Positions 1-10,618 are shown, numbered from the stretch's first letter. The stretch is DNA of 64,000 bases from Cladochytrium replicatum (GCA_025526935.1 JAHLKD010000051.1:186001-250000), one strand, 5' to 3'. The notes: generated by a model not told the origin, from the sequence alone. Program-made: numbers and translations.

Positions 1-1690
1 TATAGCGGGGCATTCCACATGTCATGCGAGAAAATTTAGTGGAGAACATATCGAATGAACTGCCGACCAGATCCCCGTTCGACGGTGTGTCCTTTTCTGG
101 CAGTGTATCTCAAGCTCGTCCCAAACACATCGAGGAAAGCGTAGGGATTATTCAGAGCTTCGTTTCTCGATCGATAGCAAACATCTCACGGTACTCCCGC
201 TCCTTCTTGTCGCACTAATCGTGGAGACTGTTGACGTCCTGCACTTCCATTGTTTCAAGCACGTAAGGTGAAGTTAGATCATGCAAATCATGCAAGATCT
301 TGACGAAGCACTTTTGGATTGTTAGAGAGTGTATACCGGAATAAATTGCAGGATCTTCTTTGTCTCCGAGCAACGCAGTATCACTAAAGTTGGGCACGCG
401 TGCAACACAGCGGTTCATTGGGGTGTCTCCGAGTTGAGCAGATGTCTGTCCGATTTTTTCTTCATAATCTTCAATGTAGCATCTTTGAACCGGCTGGTCT
501 TAACTTGCCCCAATCGAAATTTAATACAATAATCATTGAAGTGGTAAAATGAAAGTCGTGAAACAAAAAATGGGACAAACAACACATTCCTCTTATGAGA
601 GTTAAACTCGGACATTGAAAGACGCTCACCGGGCAACATCACCGATAAACCAACTAATGAGCTCCTGATTATTTAGCACCGGACGACACTTTAAAGGAAG
701 GTTAGAACTACTGACGATCACCATAGTATCCAAAGTATTATACCTTACACGCTTTCCAAATGTCACGATTCCTCTCATTGTCCGCGTTCGCATGTCATTG
801 TTCATTCCTCGCCCTTTCATCACGACCATGATTCGAGCAGCCCACTTCCCTCGCATACACTCTCAAATACTCGGGCATCAAGGCGGGGTTTGGGTAATAT
901 TATCCCTCAGAATTCTTTTGAAATCAGGGTATCGATTGTTCTCATTCCTAACGCACAAGGCAACGACGCTCTGACTCTGACCCCCACGAGACCGCTATCT
1001 TGGAGAGCACTGCGCATCTTAACCCGATTTTCAAGATCTTGTTACAAGTACAACACCAAAGTTCTCTCGCTCTACGCTGGATTCAATAGCGGCTTGTTCT
1101 GACGGTTTCCCGGATAGTCGACGTCACGGACAAACCAAGCCTATGATCCGCGCGAACGACCATGGTACAAGTCTGCACAAGAGTCGCCTCAGTCGCTCTA
1201 CGTTATTACTGACCCCTATCTCGATTCGTTCGGCAAGGTGGGAAACTCCGAGGACCCGGTGCACAGATGATATGCTAAGGTTTCCCTGTTAGGGATGGAT
1301 GTTCACTGTTTCAACCCAGGTGATGAATCATTCCACTGGTAATTCACCGGGATTGACGTTACGATCAGCACTCTGATGCAACGGCTCGAAACTCAGGCGG
1401 GGCGCGGAGGCACTTCGTCATTGTTCCTCGTGAATCTGGGGTCGCTCTCTCTGCTCCGTCATGGGACTTGTCCAAGTGTACATCCGAGTCTCCCTTTACC
1501 TACTAAAATGCGGTAGCATGTCCATCAGCGCTGAATTGTGGGGCAGAAAGTCGACCGCCAAACTCGGCGTTTCAGCTTCAGAAATCTGCAGCGATCCCGC
1601 GACGTCAGAGGAGTACCTCGTTTTAAGTTGAAATCCTCAGAGTCACTGATTCATTTTGCTGATTTGAAATATTCGTGATTCAGCTGTAAA
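1..1690. other. Region without a supportable gene
   Basis: Only short open frames, none longer than about 76 codons, occur here on either strand and none resembles a family I know. A minus-strand stretch at about 110-420 reads like a coding remnant but is interrupted. I see no tRNA, repeat array or transposon signature. Composition is similar to the flanking genes, so this may be a decayed gene or regulatory DNA. Confidence 0.5.
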
Positions 1691-2245
1691 AGGCTTCGAA
1701 CATCACAAACGGAAAGACTGCACCCTCTTATGTATCGCTTTCAACACTCCCCCTCTCCCGGATCAACGTTCCCATTTGCACAGTGGTATCTCTGTGGGCA
1801 TCTTTGCCGCTTTCGTAGTTTTTGTCCTGGTAAGCCCGTGATCCGCATCACCTTTTGCCTCTACTAACTATCAATATTTTTTTGGGGGTAGACCTCGTTC
1901 ACAGCACTTGCGACATCGGCAACCCGCCCGCTCGTGCGGCTCAGCGAGGATCCACATCAGATCAGCCGAAACATTGGAGAGCAAAACCTGTTCAGCTGTT
2001 CAGCGGTGTTGGCGCAAATGGTGCGACCAATGGCGGCTCGGCGCTGTGGATGAGACCAAGGAGCTTTCGAAGCGGTTCTACGACATGGTGACGAGACCGA
2101 GGCCTTCCCGAAGGAGAAGAACCCTTTCTTCCAGAACGAGGAGGTGCCGGGGTGGAACAAGGAGACGCATCCGCAGCGGGTTGTTGATTCGGTGCCCGAC
2201 TTACCGCCGTCATACCATTCGGTTTGGTGGCACGTCGAATGGCGA
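1690..2245 (+). pseudogene. Spliced coding remnant with an in-frame TGA
   Basis: A convincing intron lies at about 1831-1892: donor GTAAGC, a perfect TACTAAC branch-point-like sequence at about 1862, and acceptor TAG. Joining the flanks gives one frame with a hydrophobic segment (SVGIFAAFVVFVL) just before the junction, then a run ending in RPMAARRCG. There a TGA interrupts. The same frame reopens at once and continues for about 66 codons through FPKEKNPFFQNEEVPGW and SYHSVWWHVEWRRH to a TGA near 2243. The second part has a natural amino-acid mix rich in Trp, Pro and charged residues, as in small mitochondrial inner-membrane proteins. I do not recognise the family. It is either a pseudogene with one nonsense mutation or a gene with an unseen second intron. 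Confidence 0.35.
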
Positions 2246-2469
2246 CGCCACTGAATCATCGAGCTCTGCACAATAAAGAACAAGTTCGGCATTGCTTTTT
2301 ATATTATGAGCGGCGGCTATCTATCTTTTGTATCTCATTCTTCATGTCATGTTCTTTCTTAATTCTTCAGTTTGAACTAAATATAGGTTTGGCATTTTAT
2401 ACTGCTGCTATCATTTGCCGGGCGGTCAAACTATTTCACAACTTGTAGTTTCTATGACGTTGATGTTAT

Positions 2470-3186
2470 TTAAGAAGATACTGCAACTGGTTTAAAAGAA
2501 GAAATAGCAAAGAATAGAAATGGAATGCTTCCCTTCAAGCTTGTTGATGTGATCAAGGATTCGTGTTGCGGTGACGGAAGAGGAGTGGTGACCGAAAATG
2601 GTTTGTTGGTAAGGGTGCTGACTTTGACTGTTTTAGTGGAGGTGAAGGTACATTCTTCGTCCTTTAGAGCTTCACTAGATGATGCCGGTCTTGATGTGCT
2701 TTTAGTCGCTCTTGCGACCTTGCCCGTAGCTTTCAACGACTTTGACGCCGGTCGACCTCCTGTTTTCTCCTTTTTGTTGGGAATCTTGCTCTTGGATACT
2801 TCATCTAGAGGTTCCAAAGGTCCTGCTCTCACAGTCTTGGTGTTAGTGTTGGTGTTAGTGTTGGTGCCAGTACCGTTCTGAAGAGGAATACAGTTATCTT
2901 TGAGTAGCAAAATTTTTGATACACAAACCTTTGCAACTTTCCCAAATGGCTTGTAAGACATAGAATCCGCCTTCTTAACCGTTTCGTCGCGGTTCCACGA
3001 GGGTGGTTGCATCTGCACAGACCGCTGATTCCCACGAGCCGGCTTTTACTTTACCGCTGGGTCGATCTTCGGGATGCTCAGGCTGACACGCAATCCTTTG
3101 CGGTACTCCTCCGCTCTTTCAACAACCCTCATCGGGAGAGTTACGCTTTGGTTGTGATTCAGATCGAGGGATGGTGGGGAAAACAT
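2470..3186 (-). CDS. Small basic Ser/Thr/Lys-rich protein, unknown function
   Basis: Three exons (3055-3186, 2929-3012, 2470-2877) join in phase 0 to a 207-residue protein starting MFSPPSLDLN. Both introns are short GT-AG introns; the second ends in CTTCAG and carries a GATAAC branch-like site. The first third (about residues 1-70) has a mixed, possibly structured composition (VVERAEEYRKGLRVSLSIPK). The rest is low-complexity: an Asn-Thr tandem run (about residues 72-84), then a Lys/Ser/Thr/Ala-rich tail reminiscent of disordered nuclear or cytoskeletal proteins. No signal peptide or membrane segment is visible. I do not recognise a family. The opposite strand shows a Val-Leu repeat frame that is only the shadow of the Asn-Thr run. 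Confidence 0.5.
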
Positions 3187-4736
3187 GGTGGGCGACACTC
3201 ACGTGGGGAGAGAGTTTCAAAAATCAGAATGAATTCCAAGAAATTGATCAAGAAAATCCAGAGAATTAAACGATCATAAGCTGTCGGAACTATAGAGAGG
3301 TTGTGTGGACACCAGTCACCGACAACTTGGCGACTTACACTGAGGAAAGAGAACTTAAAGAAAATGTTAGACATTTAGGCAACAAGCGAAAGAAATTGAA
3401 AACAGAGCGGGATAAATTGAAGACCTCCCCACAGCAATGATTCAAAGTGTTCATCGTGAGGGACGTTCTGTACGCTTTGGTCTAGCGATCTATCACTCCG
3501 ACTGACAACATGGTGACCCAGAATAAGATCACGGAAAATAGAGCGGCAAATCTTCCCCTGGCCTCTCCTTCGTGAGTTCGAGATCCGCACGATCCGCTGA
3601 GCGATCGATGCGAGTTTCATTTCAGTCCGTTTAGCTTCCGGATGCGGGCGCGGCAGTTGATCAAGACCTACAGCATATAGAAAGGCTGATCAGTCGATCA
3701 ATAGCCGTACAAAACCGATGATAGTGACGGGGTTCAACTGTTTGAAATCGTAACATCATTTGTTCCTGGAAGACGCTGGAACTTACTGCCCATCCTATTG
3801 TGCATCGATGTGCAACTGTTCGCTGATATGTCCGCTGGATACAGCAGGACAGGCGGGGTTGATCAAGGGGATGAGGCATCTTTACCCAAGAATGAAGCGG
3901 AACGAGGTAGTCTCTCACACATTGATGATATTTGACCGTGTAGTCCCGCAGTAGCAGTGCTGAGTGCAGTGTTTCTTTCATGAATGGCCCCATCGCTTGA
4001 GATATCAGCTCTCGAGTCAGACCCATAGCCCATAGTCGCGTTTGTTTTGTCGTGCGGAAGTTAAACACGACCATTTTGGGAGCGTGAGACAGGGGATTTG
4101 ATGGCTGTAATGAAATAACTAGACTGGAAATGCTTAATGAAACGGAAGGATTTTGCATCATCACTGGCGTGGATGTAGTTGATCATGCCGAGCAAAGACT
4201 CAAACTTACACATTTGAGTCTTGATCAAATTCTCGAAACTACAATTTTTACATTATTATTATATCAATGCGTGGTTCCCATGACTTTTGAAGAATTATAT
4301 TTAGTGCGCACTACAACGACGACAGCGACTTTTACAAAGCACTTGCTCCACATGTTTCACATCTAGTTTGTTTGCAGGTGAGAAGAATGAGAGATCATGC
4401 TCGCTTGCGGAATAAATCTACATTCCCACCGCCTTTCAACGTTTTGATGTTTGTCTGTTTTCGATCGATTTGGTGTCATTTATTTGTTTGTTTGCTTGGA
4501 TCATCAAAAGTGATAAATTTGTTCCTCCCAGCCACAATATCGAACCACCAATCCCAACGCTTCTTTAAAAACCAGAAAAATGTCTTCTGAAGCGGTAGCG
4601 CTATGACGAAAGTTTGTTTCTTTCATTCTTTCTCGCAAAACAATAAACAGCATGGTTTATATTGATTGCGCCTATTTAAAGATTTTGCGCAGCACTACCT
4701 TGCCTCCGCAGTTAACATACAACTTTTCACACCGCA
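3187..4736. other. Intergenic or unassigned; one weak minus-strand frame
   Basis: A 167-codon open frame on the minus strand (3661-4164) is the longest here and is followed downstream by another open stretch at 3375-3620. Plausible splice signals lie between them, but several frames on both strands look equally protein-like, so I do not call a gene. The last 400 bases before 4737 should hold the promoter of the SRPBCC-VOC gene. Confidence 0.4.
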
Positions 4737-5754
4737 ATGACAAAGAGGAAGGCTGCCGATGTCGATGCCACCAGCGTGACCGAAGAAGCTGCCCACAAGA
4801 AAGAGAAGCTGTCCTTCATCGACGGCTTCGACACCCTCGAGTTCGATGGTCCCGCCTCAAAGGTAAGCACATCCCCAGATACTATTCCATGATCTCTCCA
4901 CTTAACTTTTTAATAACAGGCATACGCGCTCATGACCGACTCGGAAGAGTTTTCTGCATGGTCCAACTCGACTGTCACCGTCCCCGACGAAGACAACTTC
5001 GAGTTCTCCACCCACGGCGGCCACAACGTCTTCAAGTTCCTCACGCGGGTCCAGGACAAGATGATCGTAGCACACTACCGCGAGGCACACTGGAAGTGGA
5101 GTGGGTTCGCAACAGCTGTGTTTGTGTACTCGGAAACCGAACCTGGCAAGACCACACTGAAATTTTCATTGTACGGTATCCCAGGTGGAGAGAACGGTAC
5201 GGAACACATTCAATCTATAAGCACCACCTACCTACTTATTCTGTTTTTAAAGAACGAGAGAAACAGATCATGGGCTGGCAAGAGTACTTTTTCAAGCCCA
5301 TGGGTGCGCACTTGCTTAAATCAAAGCCCATGCCGTTCTGCTGGGTCGATCTCCCAGTCAAAGACACGGGACGCGCACAGTCATTCTACGAGGCGCTTTT
5401 CAACTGGAACTTTTTTCCCGGCATCCTTGACAATGAGCCGTTCTTCTCCACTGGGTACAGTCGCGATGGTGAGCCACTAAAATTGCTACCTCGTTCCGAA
5501 AAACTAAATAAATTCTTTGGGTCGCAGCATTCGGAGGGTGTTTGACTCACAAGATGAAATCCCCTCGGATGTACATTGGAGTGCGCAACCTTGAGGAAAC
5601 ACTCGAGCTGGCAAAGGCGAACGGCGGTGAAGTGATGGGCAAGATTCAACCCGCTGGAGACTATGGTCGTCACTGCTCCATCAAGGACACCGAAGGCAAT
5701 ATCATGGGCTTGTATTGCATGGGAAAGATGGAGGAAGACGATCTGGAGGATTAG
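4737..5754 (+). CDS. SRPBCC (AHSA1-like) - VOC/glyoxalase fusion protein
   Basis: Four exons (4737-4862, 4920-5196, 5253-5468, 5528-5754) give 281 residues. After a charged, nuclear-signal-like N-terminus (MTKRKAADVD), residues about 30-160 form an SRPBCC fold of the Aha1 C-terminal-like family: the opening FDGPASKAYALMTD, the central KFLTRVQDKMIVAHYRE and the closing GWQEYFFKP helix are typical. The VOC half begins at MPFCWVDLPVKD, a classic first betaalphabeta strand (exchange of VDLPVKD/FYEALFNW), and ends with GNIMGLYCM near the C-terminus. VOC proteins are metal-dependent lyases, dioxygenases or antibiotic-binding proteins; SRPBCC domains bind hydrophobic ligands. The pairing suggests a small-molecule binding or detoxifying enzyme, but substrate is unknown. 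Intron phases all agree, and the gene looks intact. Confidence 0.85.
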
Positions 5755-5935
5755 TCGAACTTTGATCTTTGTCGCTTTAAAATGAAGAAGAGGCAGCCAA
5801 ATCATTCATGATTAGGCCACCTAACCACAATAAAATCGAGGAGTAAGTATCTCCGCAACACTTCGCAAAATCGTCACCGCAAAAATTATATCGTGCATAC
5901 CACTGTCGAGTTTGCTAATGTACATATCATAAGCT

Positions 5936-6232
5936 TCAACCATAATTAGCATTGGCGTCCATAGTATTCTTAATTTGGTCAACCAAAAGCAGACCGTTGC
6001 TGGGATACAATCGCGTGTGCAGATCGTCGGCCGAGAACACCATATTTGATCGCACCAGGACTACTACCAATGGTGTCGTTAAGCAAGTACGCTGTTCCTG
6101 AGAGAGTTCAGAAAAATATCGTGAAGTGTTGGTTGGCTGTTGCGTTTCAATCACAAACACATTGAGGATCGGGTTGTGGTGATATGCCTCGGTCATGGCA
6201 GAGATTTCTGGAGATTGACAAAGTGGGGGCAA
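5936..6232 (-). CDS. Hypothetical protein (98 codons), possibly a terminal exon
   Basis: An open frame of 98 codons with natural composition (for example NMVFSADDLHTRLYP and NGLLLVDQIKNTM). It may be the last exon of a gene whose earlier exons were not found; no family is recognised. The upstream ATG at 6232 is followed by a good hydrophilic and hydrophobic alternation but no signal peptide. Confidence 0.3.
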   Translation of the reverse strand: MPPLCQSPEISAMTEAYHHNPILNVFVIETQQPTNTSRYFSELSQEQRTCLTTPLVVVLVRSNMVFSADDLHTRLYPSNGLLLVDQIKNTMDANANYG

Positions 6233-6438
6233 TAAACGTTTTGTGTTGATTGTACTGCCTAGTGATTCATCAATTAAGGCACATACCCAGAAAGAGATTT
6301 ATCGCGTTCGTTCAAAACCACAACCCCTGAGAATCGAACCCTCAATGTTACGGCGTTACATTATATTTACTATTCGAAATTGTCTCTCTTAACAGACATC
6401 CTGCACTGCCTCCCTCTCCCACCCAGCAGAGACATCCC

Positions 6439-6446
6439 CGTGCCCT
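6439..6446 (+). promoter_or_regulatory. TATA-like box upstream of the cysteine/Tyr-Asp repeat gene
   Basis: CTTATAAC lies about 57 bases before the ATG at 6496, in a C-rich pyrimidine leader (repeated CCTCCC and CCCAC), an arrangement common for strongly expressed fungal genes. Position is approximate and the assignment is by sequence only. Confidence 0.35.
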
Positions 6447-6495
6447 TATAACACGCCCGTCCCTCCACGACACCCTCAGCACCCCCACAGAAAAC

Positions 6496-7623
6496 ATGCG
6501 CTCCTCAGTCTCTTTCGCCGCTGCTGCCCTCGCCTGCTTGGCTGCTGTTGTTTCTGCAACTGACTACTCAAGGTATTTGGTCTGCAATTATTGGTTTTGC
6601 AATTGCTAAGATCTATGACATCCGCTCAGCAACTCGTACGGCATTTCCGACTGGCAAACTTGCCACCCCGGAAAGGACTCATGCGCCAACTCCAACTCAA
6701 AGTGCTGCATTGCTAAGGCTGACAAGCACTCCGGAAAGTACACCTGCCGTCCAGCTGGAAAGGACTGCGATTCTTCTGACTACTACGACAACACGTACTC
6801 CGGTGACTACTACGACGACTCGTACTCCGGTGACTACTACGACGACTCTTACTCTGGCGACTACTACGATGACTCCTACTCCGGAGACTACTACGACGAT
6901 TCTTACTCGGGCGACTCGTACGGCGATACGTCCAGCACCTACTACGAACCTGATTCATCTGGCTACTACGGCGCTCGTGCAAAGGGTCGTCACGTTGCCC
7001 ACGCAAAGGGCGCTAGCCCTCGTCACCCTGCAAGGGCAAGGTTTGCGAAAGGAACTCGCCCGCACGCTGGTCGCTCTCCAGCTCGCCACGGTTTGACTCA
7101 CTCGAACACTTATGATGATTACTACGGAGTTGCTGACTGGAAGACTTGCCACCCCTCGTCTGAAACTTGCTCGAACCCCAGCGCCAAGTGCTGCATTGCC
7201 AAGGCTGACAAGTCTAGCGGAAAGTACACCTGCCGTCCCCACGGCCAGGACTGCGACAGCTCCTACGACTCTTATGGATCCACCTACGATGACTCGTACT
7301 CCTCTGACTACTACGATGACTCGTACTCCTCTGACTACTACGATGATTCGTACTCCTCTGACTACTACGATGATTCGTACTCCGGCGACTACTACGATGA
7401 TTCTTACTCTGGCGACTACTACGATGACTCATACGGCTCTACCTCCAGCACGTACGAGGAGCCTTCGAACTCCGGCTACTACGGTGCCCGTGCCAAAGGT
7501 AACCGTAACCACGCGCGCCCGGCTGGCCGCGGCATTCCCAACGCTCGCCATGCTGGTAACCGTGCAAACCCTGCCGGTGCTGCCCCGGCACAGAACCCCG
7601 CGGGTGCTGCTCCCAAGAACTAA
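6496..7623 (+). CDS. Secreted two-module cysteine-rich protein with Tyr/Asp/Ser tandem repeats
   Basis: Two exons (6496-6572, 6630-7623) give 356 residues. The N-terminus is a clear signal peptide (hydrophobic Ala/Leu/Val core, about residues 5-21). The mature protein is an internal duplication. Each half has a six-cysteine module with identical spacing C-x6-C-x6-CC-x12-C-x6-C, opened by DW-x-TCHP and containing AKADK-x-SGKYTCRP. Each module is followed by 5-6 copies of a nine-residue repeat (YYDDSYSGD and variants), then a Ser/Thr/Glu linker (about SSTYEEP), GYYGARAKG, and a basic Arg/His/Ala-rich tail. The spacing matches the C-C-CC-C-C framework of cystine-knot miniproteins. The acidic Tyr-rich tracts next to basic tails suggest a self-associating wall, adhesive or matrix protein; this is inference. 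Bases of the repeats are a tandem 27-mer DNA repeat. Confidence 0.85.
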
Positions 7624-8203
7624 GCGTTTCACATTTTTGGGAACCAATGAAAAGTTGAGTTCCATGAAGTTTGGGCGGGTAGTAGGTTTGTACAATGCGG
7701 CTTATTATTTGTTGTTGCTGGGTCGAAGGTGGGGTGCTGTGCTTTGTTGTTTGTGCATATGCCTGTGCGTTACAATCGAATTGTATTGGGACATGCATAT
7801 TCTTTGGTATTTTTAATATTCAATCACATCCAAAATCCAAATACAATCTCAGAATTTGTATAAACAGTGCTTTTAAAGTGGTCGTTGCCCGACCAGTTGC
7901 TTGTCGAGACTTGCGATCGAATTCTTCTGTCCACATCACCCATCTATCTTGCTGTTTATTCTTCATCCGCATGGTCATGAACTTGGCCAAGCTCTTTGGC
8001 ACGTGCTTCGGAACTAGGCTGCTGATCGCGATGTTGCTAGGGCTCACGTTAGCAATTTATCGCAGCACAACTCATCCAGCTCGTGCCAATCATCTAATCA
8101 GTGCTGCAATGCTTGCCTACTCTTTCATCCTCCCTCTTGCGCTTGCAGTTCGCTTCCTAGAACAACCCGAACATCAAACCCGATCTCAACACCCCACCAC
8201 CAC
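7624..8203. other. Intergenic, no supportable gene
   Basis: The first 200 bases are the 3' flank of the repeat protein gene. Open frames up to 170 codons overlap here but are rich in Cys/Leu/Ile in a way typical of out-of-frame AT/GT-rich DNA and have no family resemblance. Confidence 0.4.
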
Positions 8204-9300
8204 CTAAGTGAAGGAAGGAAAGGAAACCCGCATCAATGAGCTCAATGAGAAACACGCGACAGAGCAAACAGTGCTGTGCTTGAAGATTTCAGAACTCGAA
8301 AAGGAAATGCGGAGATTGTCCAGAGATTCGAGACCAGGGAAGCAGAATGTGAGGGAAGATATCTGGTGGAGTGCACTCGGCGCACAGAGATGATCCAATT
8401 GGAGCTTCTCGAACACGCCAAGCGCGTGTTGTCGCTGTTTGGCGGTAAAGAATTTGAAGCTATTGTATCCGAGGTCTCAATCTATTGAGGCCTAGAATCA
8501 ACACCATTTTATAGGTTCTCGCTGTCCATTAAACTAACCCCTCTAGAAACGTCCATCAAACAAGATTCGATGCTCCCCGATCCCACCCGATCCTCCACAA
8601 TGACTCCAAGTCAACCCAAGCCAACGTCCCGCAAAAATCTCCTCACATACCAAACAACGAAAGCGCCAAGCGGAAAGGAATGAATCAAGGATCCCGAAGC
8701 AAACAGAGAAGTCCCAAATTCCCACGCAGAACTTTAGGAGGAAAACATGTAAAAAACAACAGGGGGGACCCCGGAGGCAGCCAAAATAGACAATGGATCA
8801 CAAACTGAGCAATTTATGGGCTTTGAGGGAATTTGGTTCCGAAATTCGATTGCTGCTGACAGACAGAACTATGCAGCCGGTTCGCGGACTGAGATGAACG
8901 ACAGCATGGAGGTTGAGTCAATCAAAGTCGAAATTGACATCCAGACAGAAGACCGGAGGGTCGTCAACGTCGACAGTTGCTCGCAAACAGAGCGCTCCAG
9001 CAATAATGAAGGTACCCAAACCGAGATGATGACCTACGAGGATGTGGGGGATGCTAATGTCGACAGTGACTCGCAAACAGACCATTTTACGGGGAAACGA
9101 GGACATGACAGCTAATAAATTCGAGTCCTCGCAGACAGAGCCATGCTGCATTGTTGACGTAGTCTCACGGACCGAGCAGTAAACTACAGCCGCCAAACTT
9201 AACATTTTCTCGCAGACAGAGCCATGCTGTAATGTTGCCGCATCCCAAGGCGAGGTGAGTCTCTCCGAGGTGGCCATCAAAGCCGGGAGTTGCTCTCAGG
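8204..9300 (+). pseudogene. Decayed coiled-coil / QT-motif repeat gene
   Basis: Coding-like pieces occur in different frames. At 8208-8330 a charged, coiled-coil-like stretch (KETRINELNEKHATEQ, then KISELEKEMRRL) shifts frame to another helix-like stretch ending at 8488 (ECTRRTEMIQLELLEHAKR). At 8816-9115 an open frame contains repeated acidic segments with IQTE, SQTE, TQTE and SQTD; after the stop the same pattern continues (SQTEPCC twice, at about 9130 and 9215) through in-frame stops. Taken together this looks like one gene for a rod-like protein with serial (S/T)QT motifs, now broken by frameshifts and stops. The QT motifs resemble the core of dynein light chain LC8 binding sites, but that is only a motif match. 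Confidence 0.35.
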
Positions 9301-9610
9301 CTATTGCTTCGATATCATCTTCCGAGCTGTACGTCTCATTCAACTTCGTCCGCCTTTCGCTCTGTGCACCGGGACAGCAAATCGAGACAGATTGGGTTTC
9401 CTCCAAAGCTACCAGATAACAGGCAGTTCCCGGTAGCTCATTAGCGTTGCTAGGAAGCCACTTAGGAAATATTGCTGGCGAATCTCTTCCACAACGTGGA
9501 CAGACAGTAAATTTTGGATAACTTGGTGCGACAGATGCCAAAAGATCGACTGTCCCTTCCAGAAACCTTGTTGCGAAATCCATGCACGCACCAAAAGACT
9601 CTCTCTCCAA
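9296..9610 (-). CDS. Hypothetical protein with CxxC motifs
   Basis: A 104-codon open frame on the minus strand reads well as protein: YPKFTVCPRCGRDSPAIF followed by CYLVALEETQSVSICCPG. The two cysteine pairs could bind zinc. It overlaps the tail of the decayed plus-strand gene, and the two calls compete. No family recognised; it may be a fragment of a larger gene. Confidence 0.3.
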   Translation of the reverse strand: MERESFGACMDFATRFLEGTVDLLASVAPSYPKFTVCPRCGRDSPAIFPKWLPSNANELPGTACYLVALEETQSVSICCPGAQSERRTKLNETYSSEDDIEAIA

Positions 9611-9662
9611 CCAATGTGATTGACCCGGATATCATGTTGGCAACGACATCAACCCGCAAGGA

Positions 9663-10096
9663 AAACTCAGGATGCGCATTGCTTTATTAGAAAACGAAAG
9701 GCGGAACAGAGTGAAAGAACCGTTCACATTAGAGTGAAAATGTCTACATTAGTGAGTGAGTGAGGTCAAGAAAGGGGTTGTTGAATGAAGGTCAATTGGG
9801 TGGTGGGCATAGCTGAATGGGAACGAACATTACAAAATGCAAACAAAGGGAATCCAGAGAATTGGTACGCTAACAATTTACATCCGTGTGCTCTCTCCAC
9901 ACCGCCTTTCCCCCAAACTCCAAAAGGTATGCGCTCTAAAACATCCAGAAACTGCAAGTCCAAAATTTGTCAAGGAAGAATGCCAGCCAAACCCCAAAAA
10001 ACACATCCATCGACAATACCGTCCTCAATCACACACACTCTCTTTTCTCTCTCCCCCATTTTTTGGGTCAAACTCCAAGGTACTGAAACAAAATGT
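9663..10096. other. 3' flank of calmodulin-like gene
   Basis: No gene seen. Long plus-strand frames that run from here into 10.1-10.5 kb are antisense shadows of the calmodulin-like gene. Confidence 0.5.
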
Positions 10097-10618
10097 TTAC
10101 TTTCCGAGGAGGTAGCGCGAGAAAGCTTCAAACTTGATCTGACCGGTTCCGTCGACGTCGATTTCACGAATGAGCTCGTTCACCTCGTCGTTGGAGAGCT
10201 TCTCGCCGAGGGAGGTGAGAACGTGACGGAGTTCGGAGGCGAGGATGAAGCCCTTGTTGCCCTTGTCGAATACCTGGAACGCCTGCTTGACCTCGGCGTT
10301 GGCATCGGTCTTTGTGGCGTTGGCGCGGGCCATGATCTCAATGAACTCGGCAAAGTCGATGTTGTTCGACTTGTCGGTGTCGACGGCCTTGGCGAGAGCG
10401 GCAAGCTCCGCATTGGTGATATTGGCACCGAGCGAACGAACGACGGTGTTCAACTCTATCATCCGGAACGGTGACGCACACAGTTAGGGATCTCACGGAT
10501 GACAAAACGGTTCATATTAAATACCAGCGTAGCTAATGAAGCCGTCGGTGTCGCTGTCGAACAGCGAGAACGCCTCCTTGAACTCTGAGACCTGCTCGTC
10601 CTTGAACTTGGTTGCCAT
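10097..10618 (-). CDS. Calmodulin-like EF-hand protein with degenerate C-lobe
   Basis: Two exons (10525-10618, 10097-10455) give 150 residues, the length of calmodulin, starting [20 protein letters not shown] and alignable end to end. EF-hand 1 ([12 protein letters not shown]) and EF-hand 2 ([12 protein letters not shown]) keep acidic ligands at positions 1 and 3 and Glu at 12. EF-hand 3 ([12 protein letters not shown]) has Gly and Lys at loop positions 3 and 5, and EF-hand 4 ([12 protein letters not shown]) has Ala in place of the bidentate Glu 12. The C-lobe therefore probably binds calcium poorly. The helix flanking site 3 ([13 protein letters not shown]) is nearly identical to calmodulin. 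It could be a calmodulin-like or myosin-light-chain-like paralogue rather than the housekeeping calmodulin. Confidence 0.9.

Noticed and set aside
2525-2881. Plus-strand frame with a Val-Leu repeat
   Set aside because: It is the reverse reading of the Asn-Thr repeat of the minus-strand gene at 2470-3186, whose exons splice in phase.
6325-6350. tRNA T-arm-like sequence on the minus strand (GAGGGTTCGATTCTC)
   Set aside because: No D arm, anticodon stem or matching acceptor half is present upstream; it may be a relic or chance.
6780-7440. Regularly spaced DNA repeats resembling an array
   Set aside because: They are coding tandem repeats without spacers, in a eukaryotic gene; not a CRISPR array.
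6548-7816. Overlapping plus and minus frames rich in Thr or in Ser/Arg opposite the Tyr-Asp repeats
   Set aside because: All are frame shadows of the tandem 27-base repeat; only one frame has a signal peptide and conserved cysteines.
9785-10474. 229-codon plus-strand frame
   Set aside because: It is antisense to the calmodulin-like gene.
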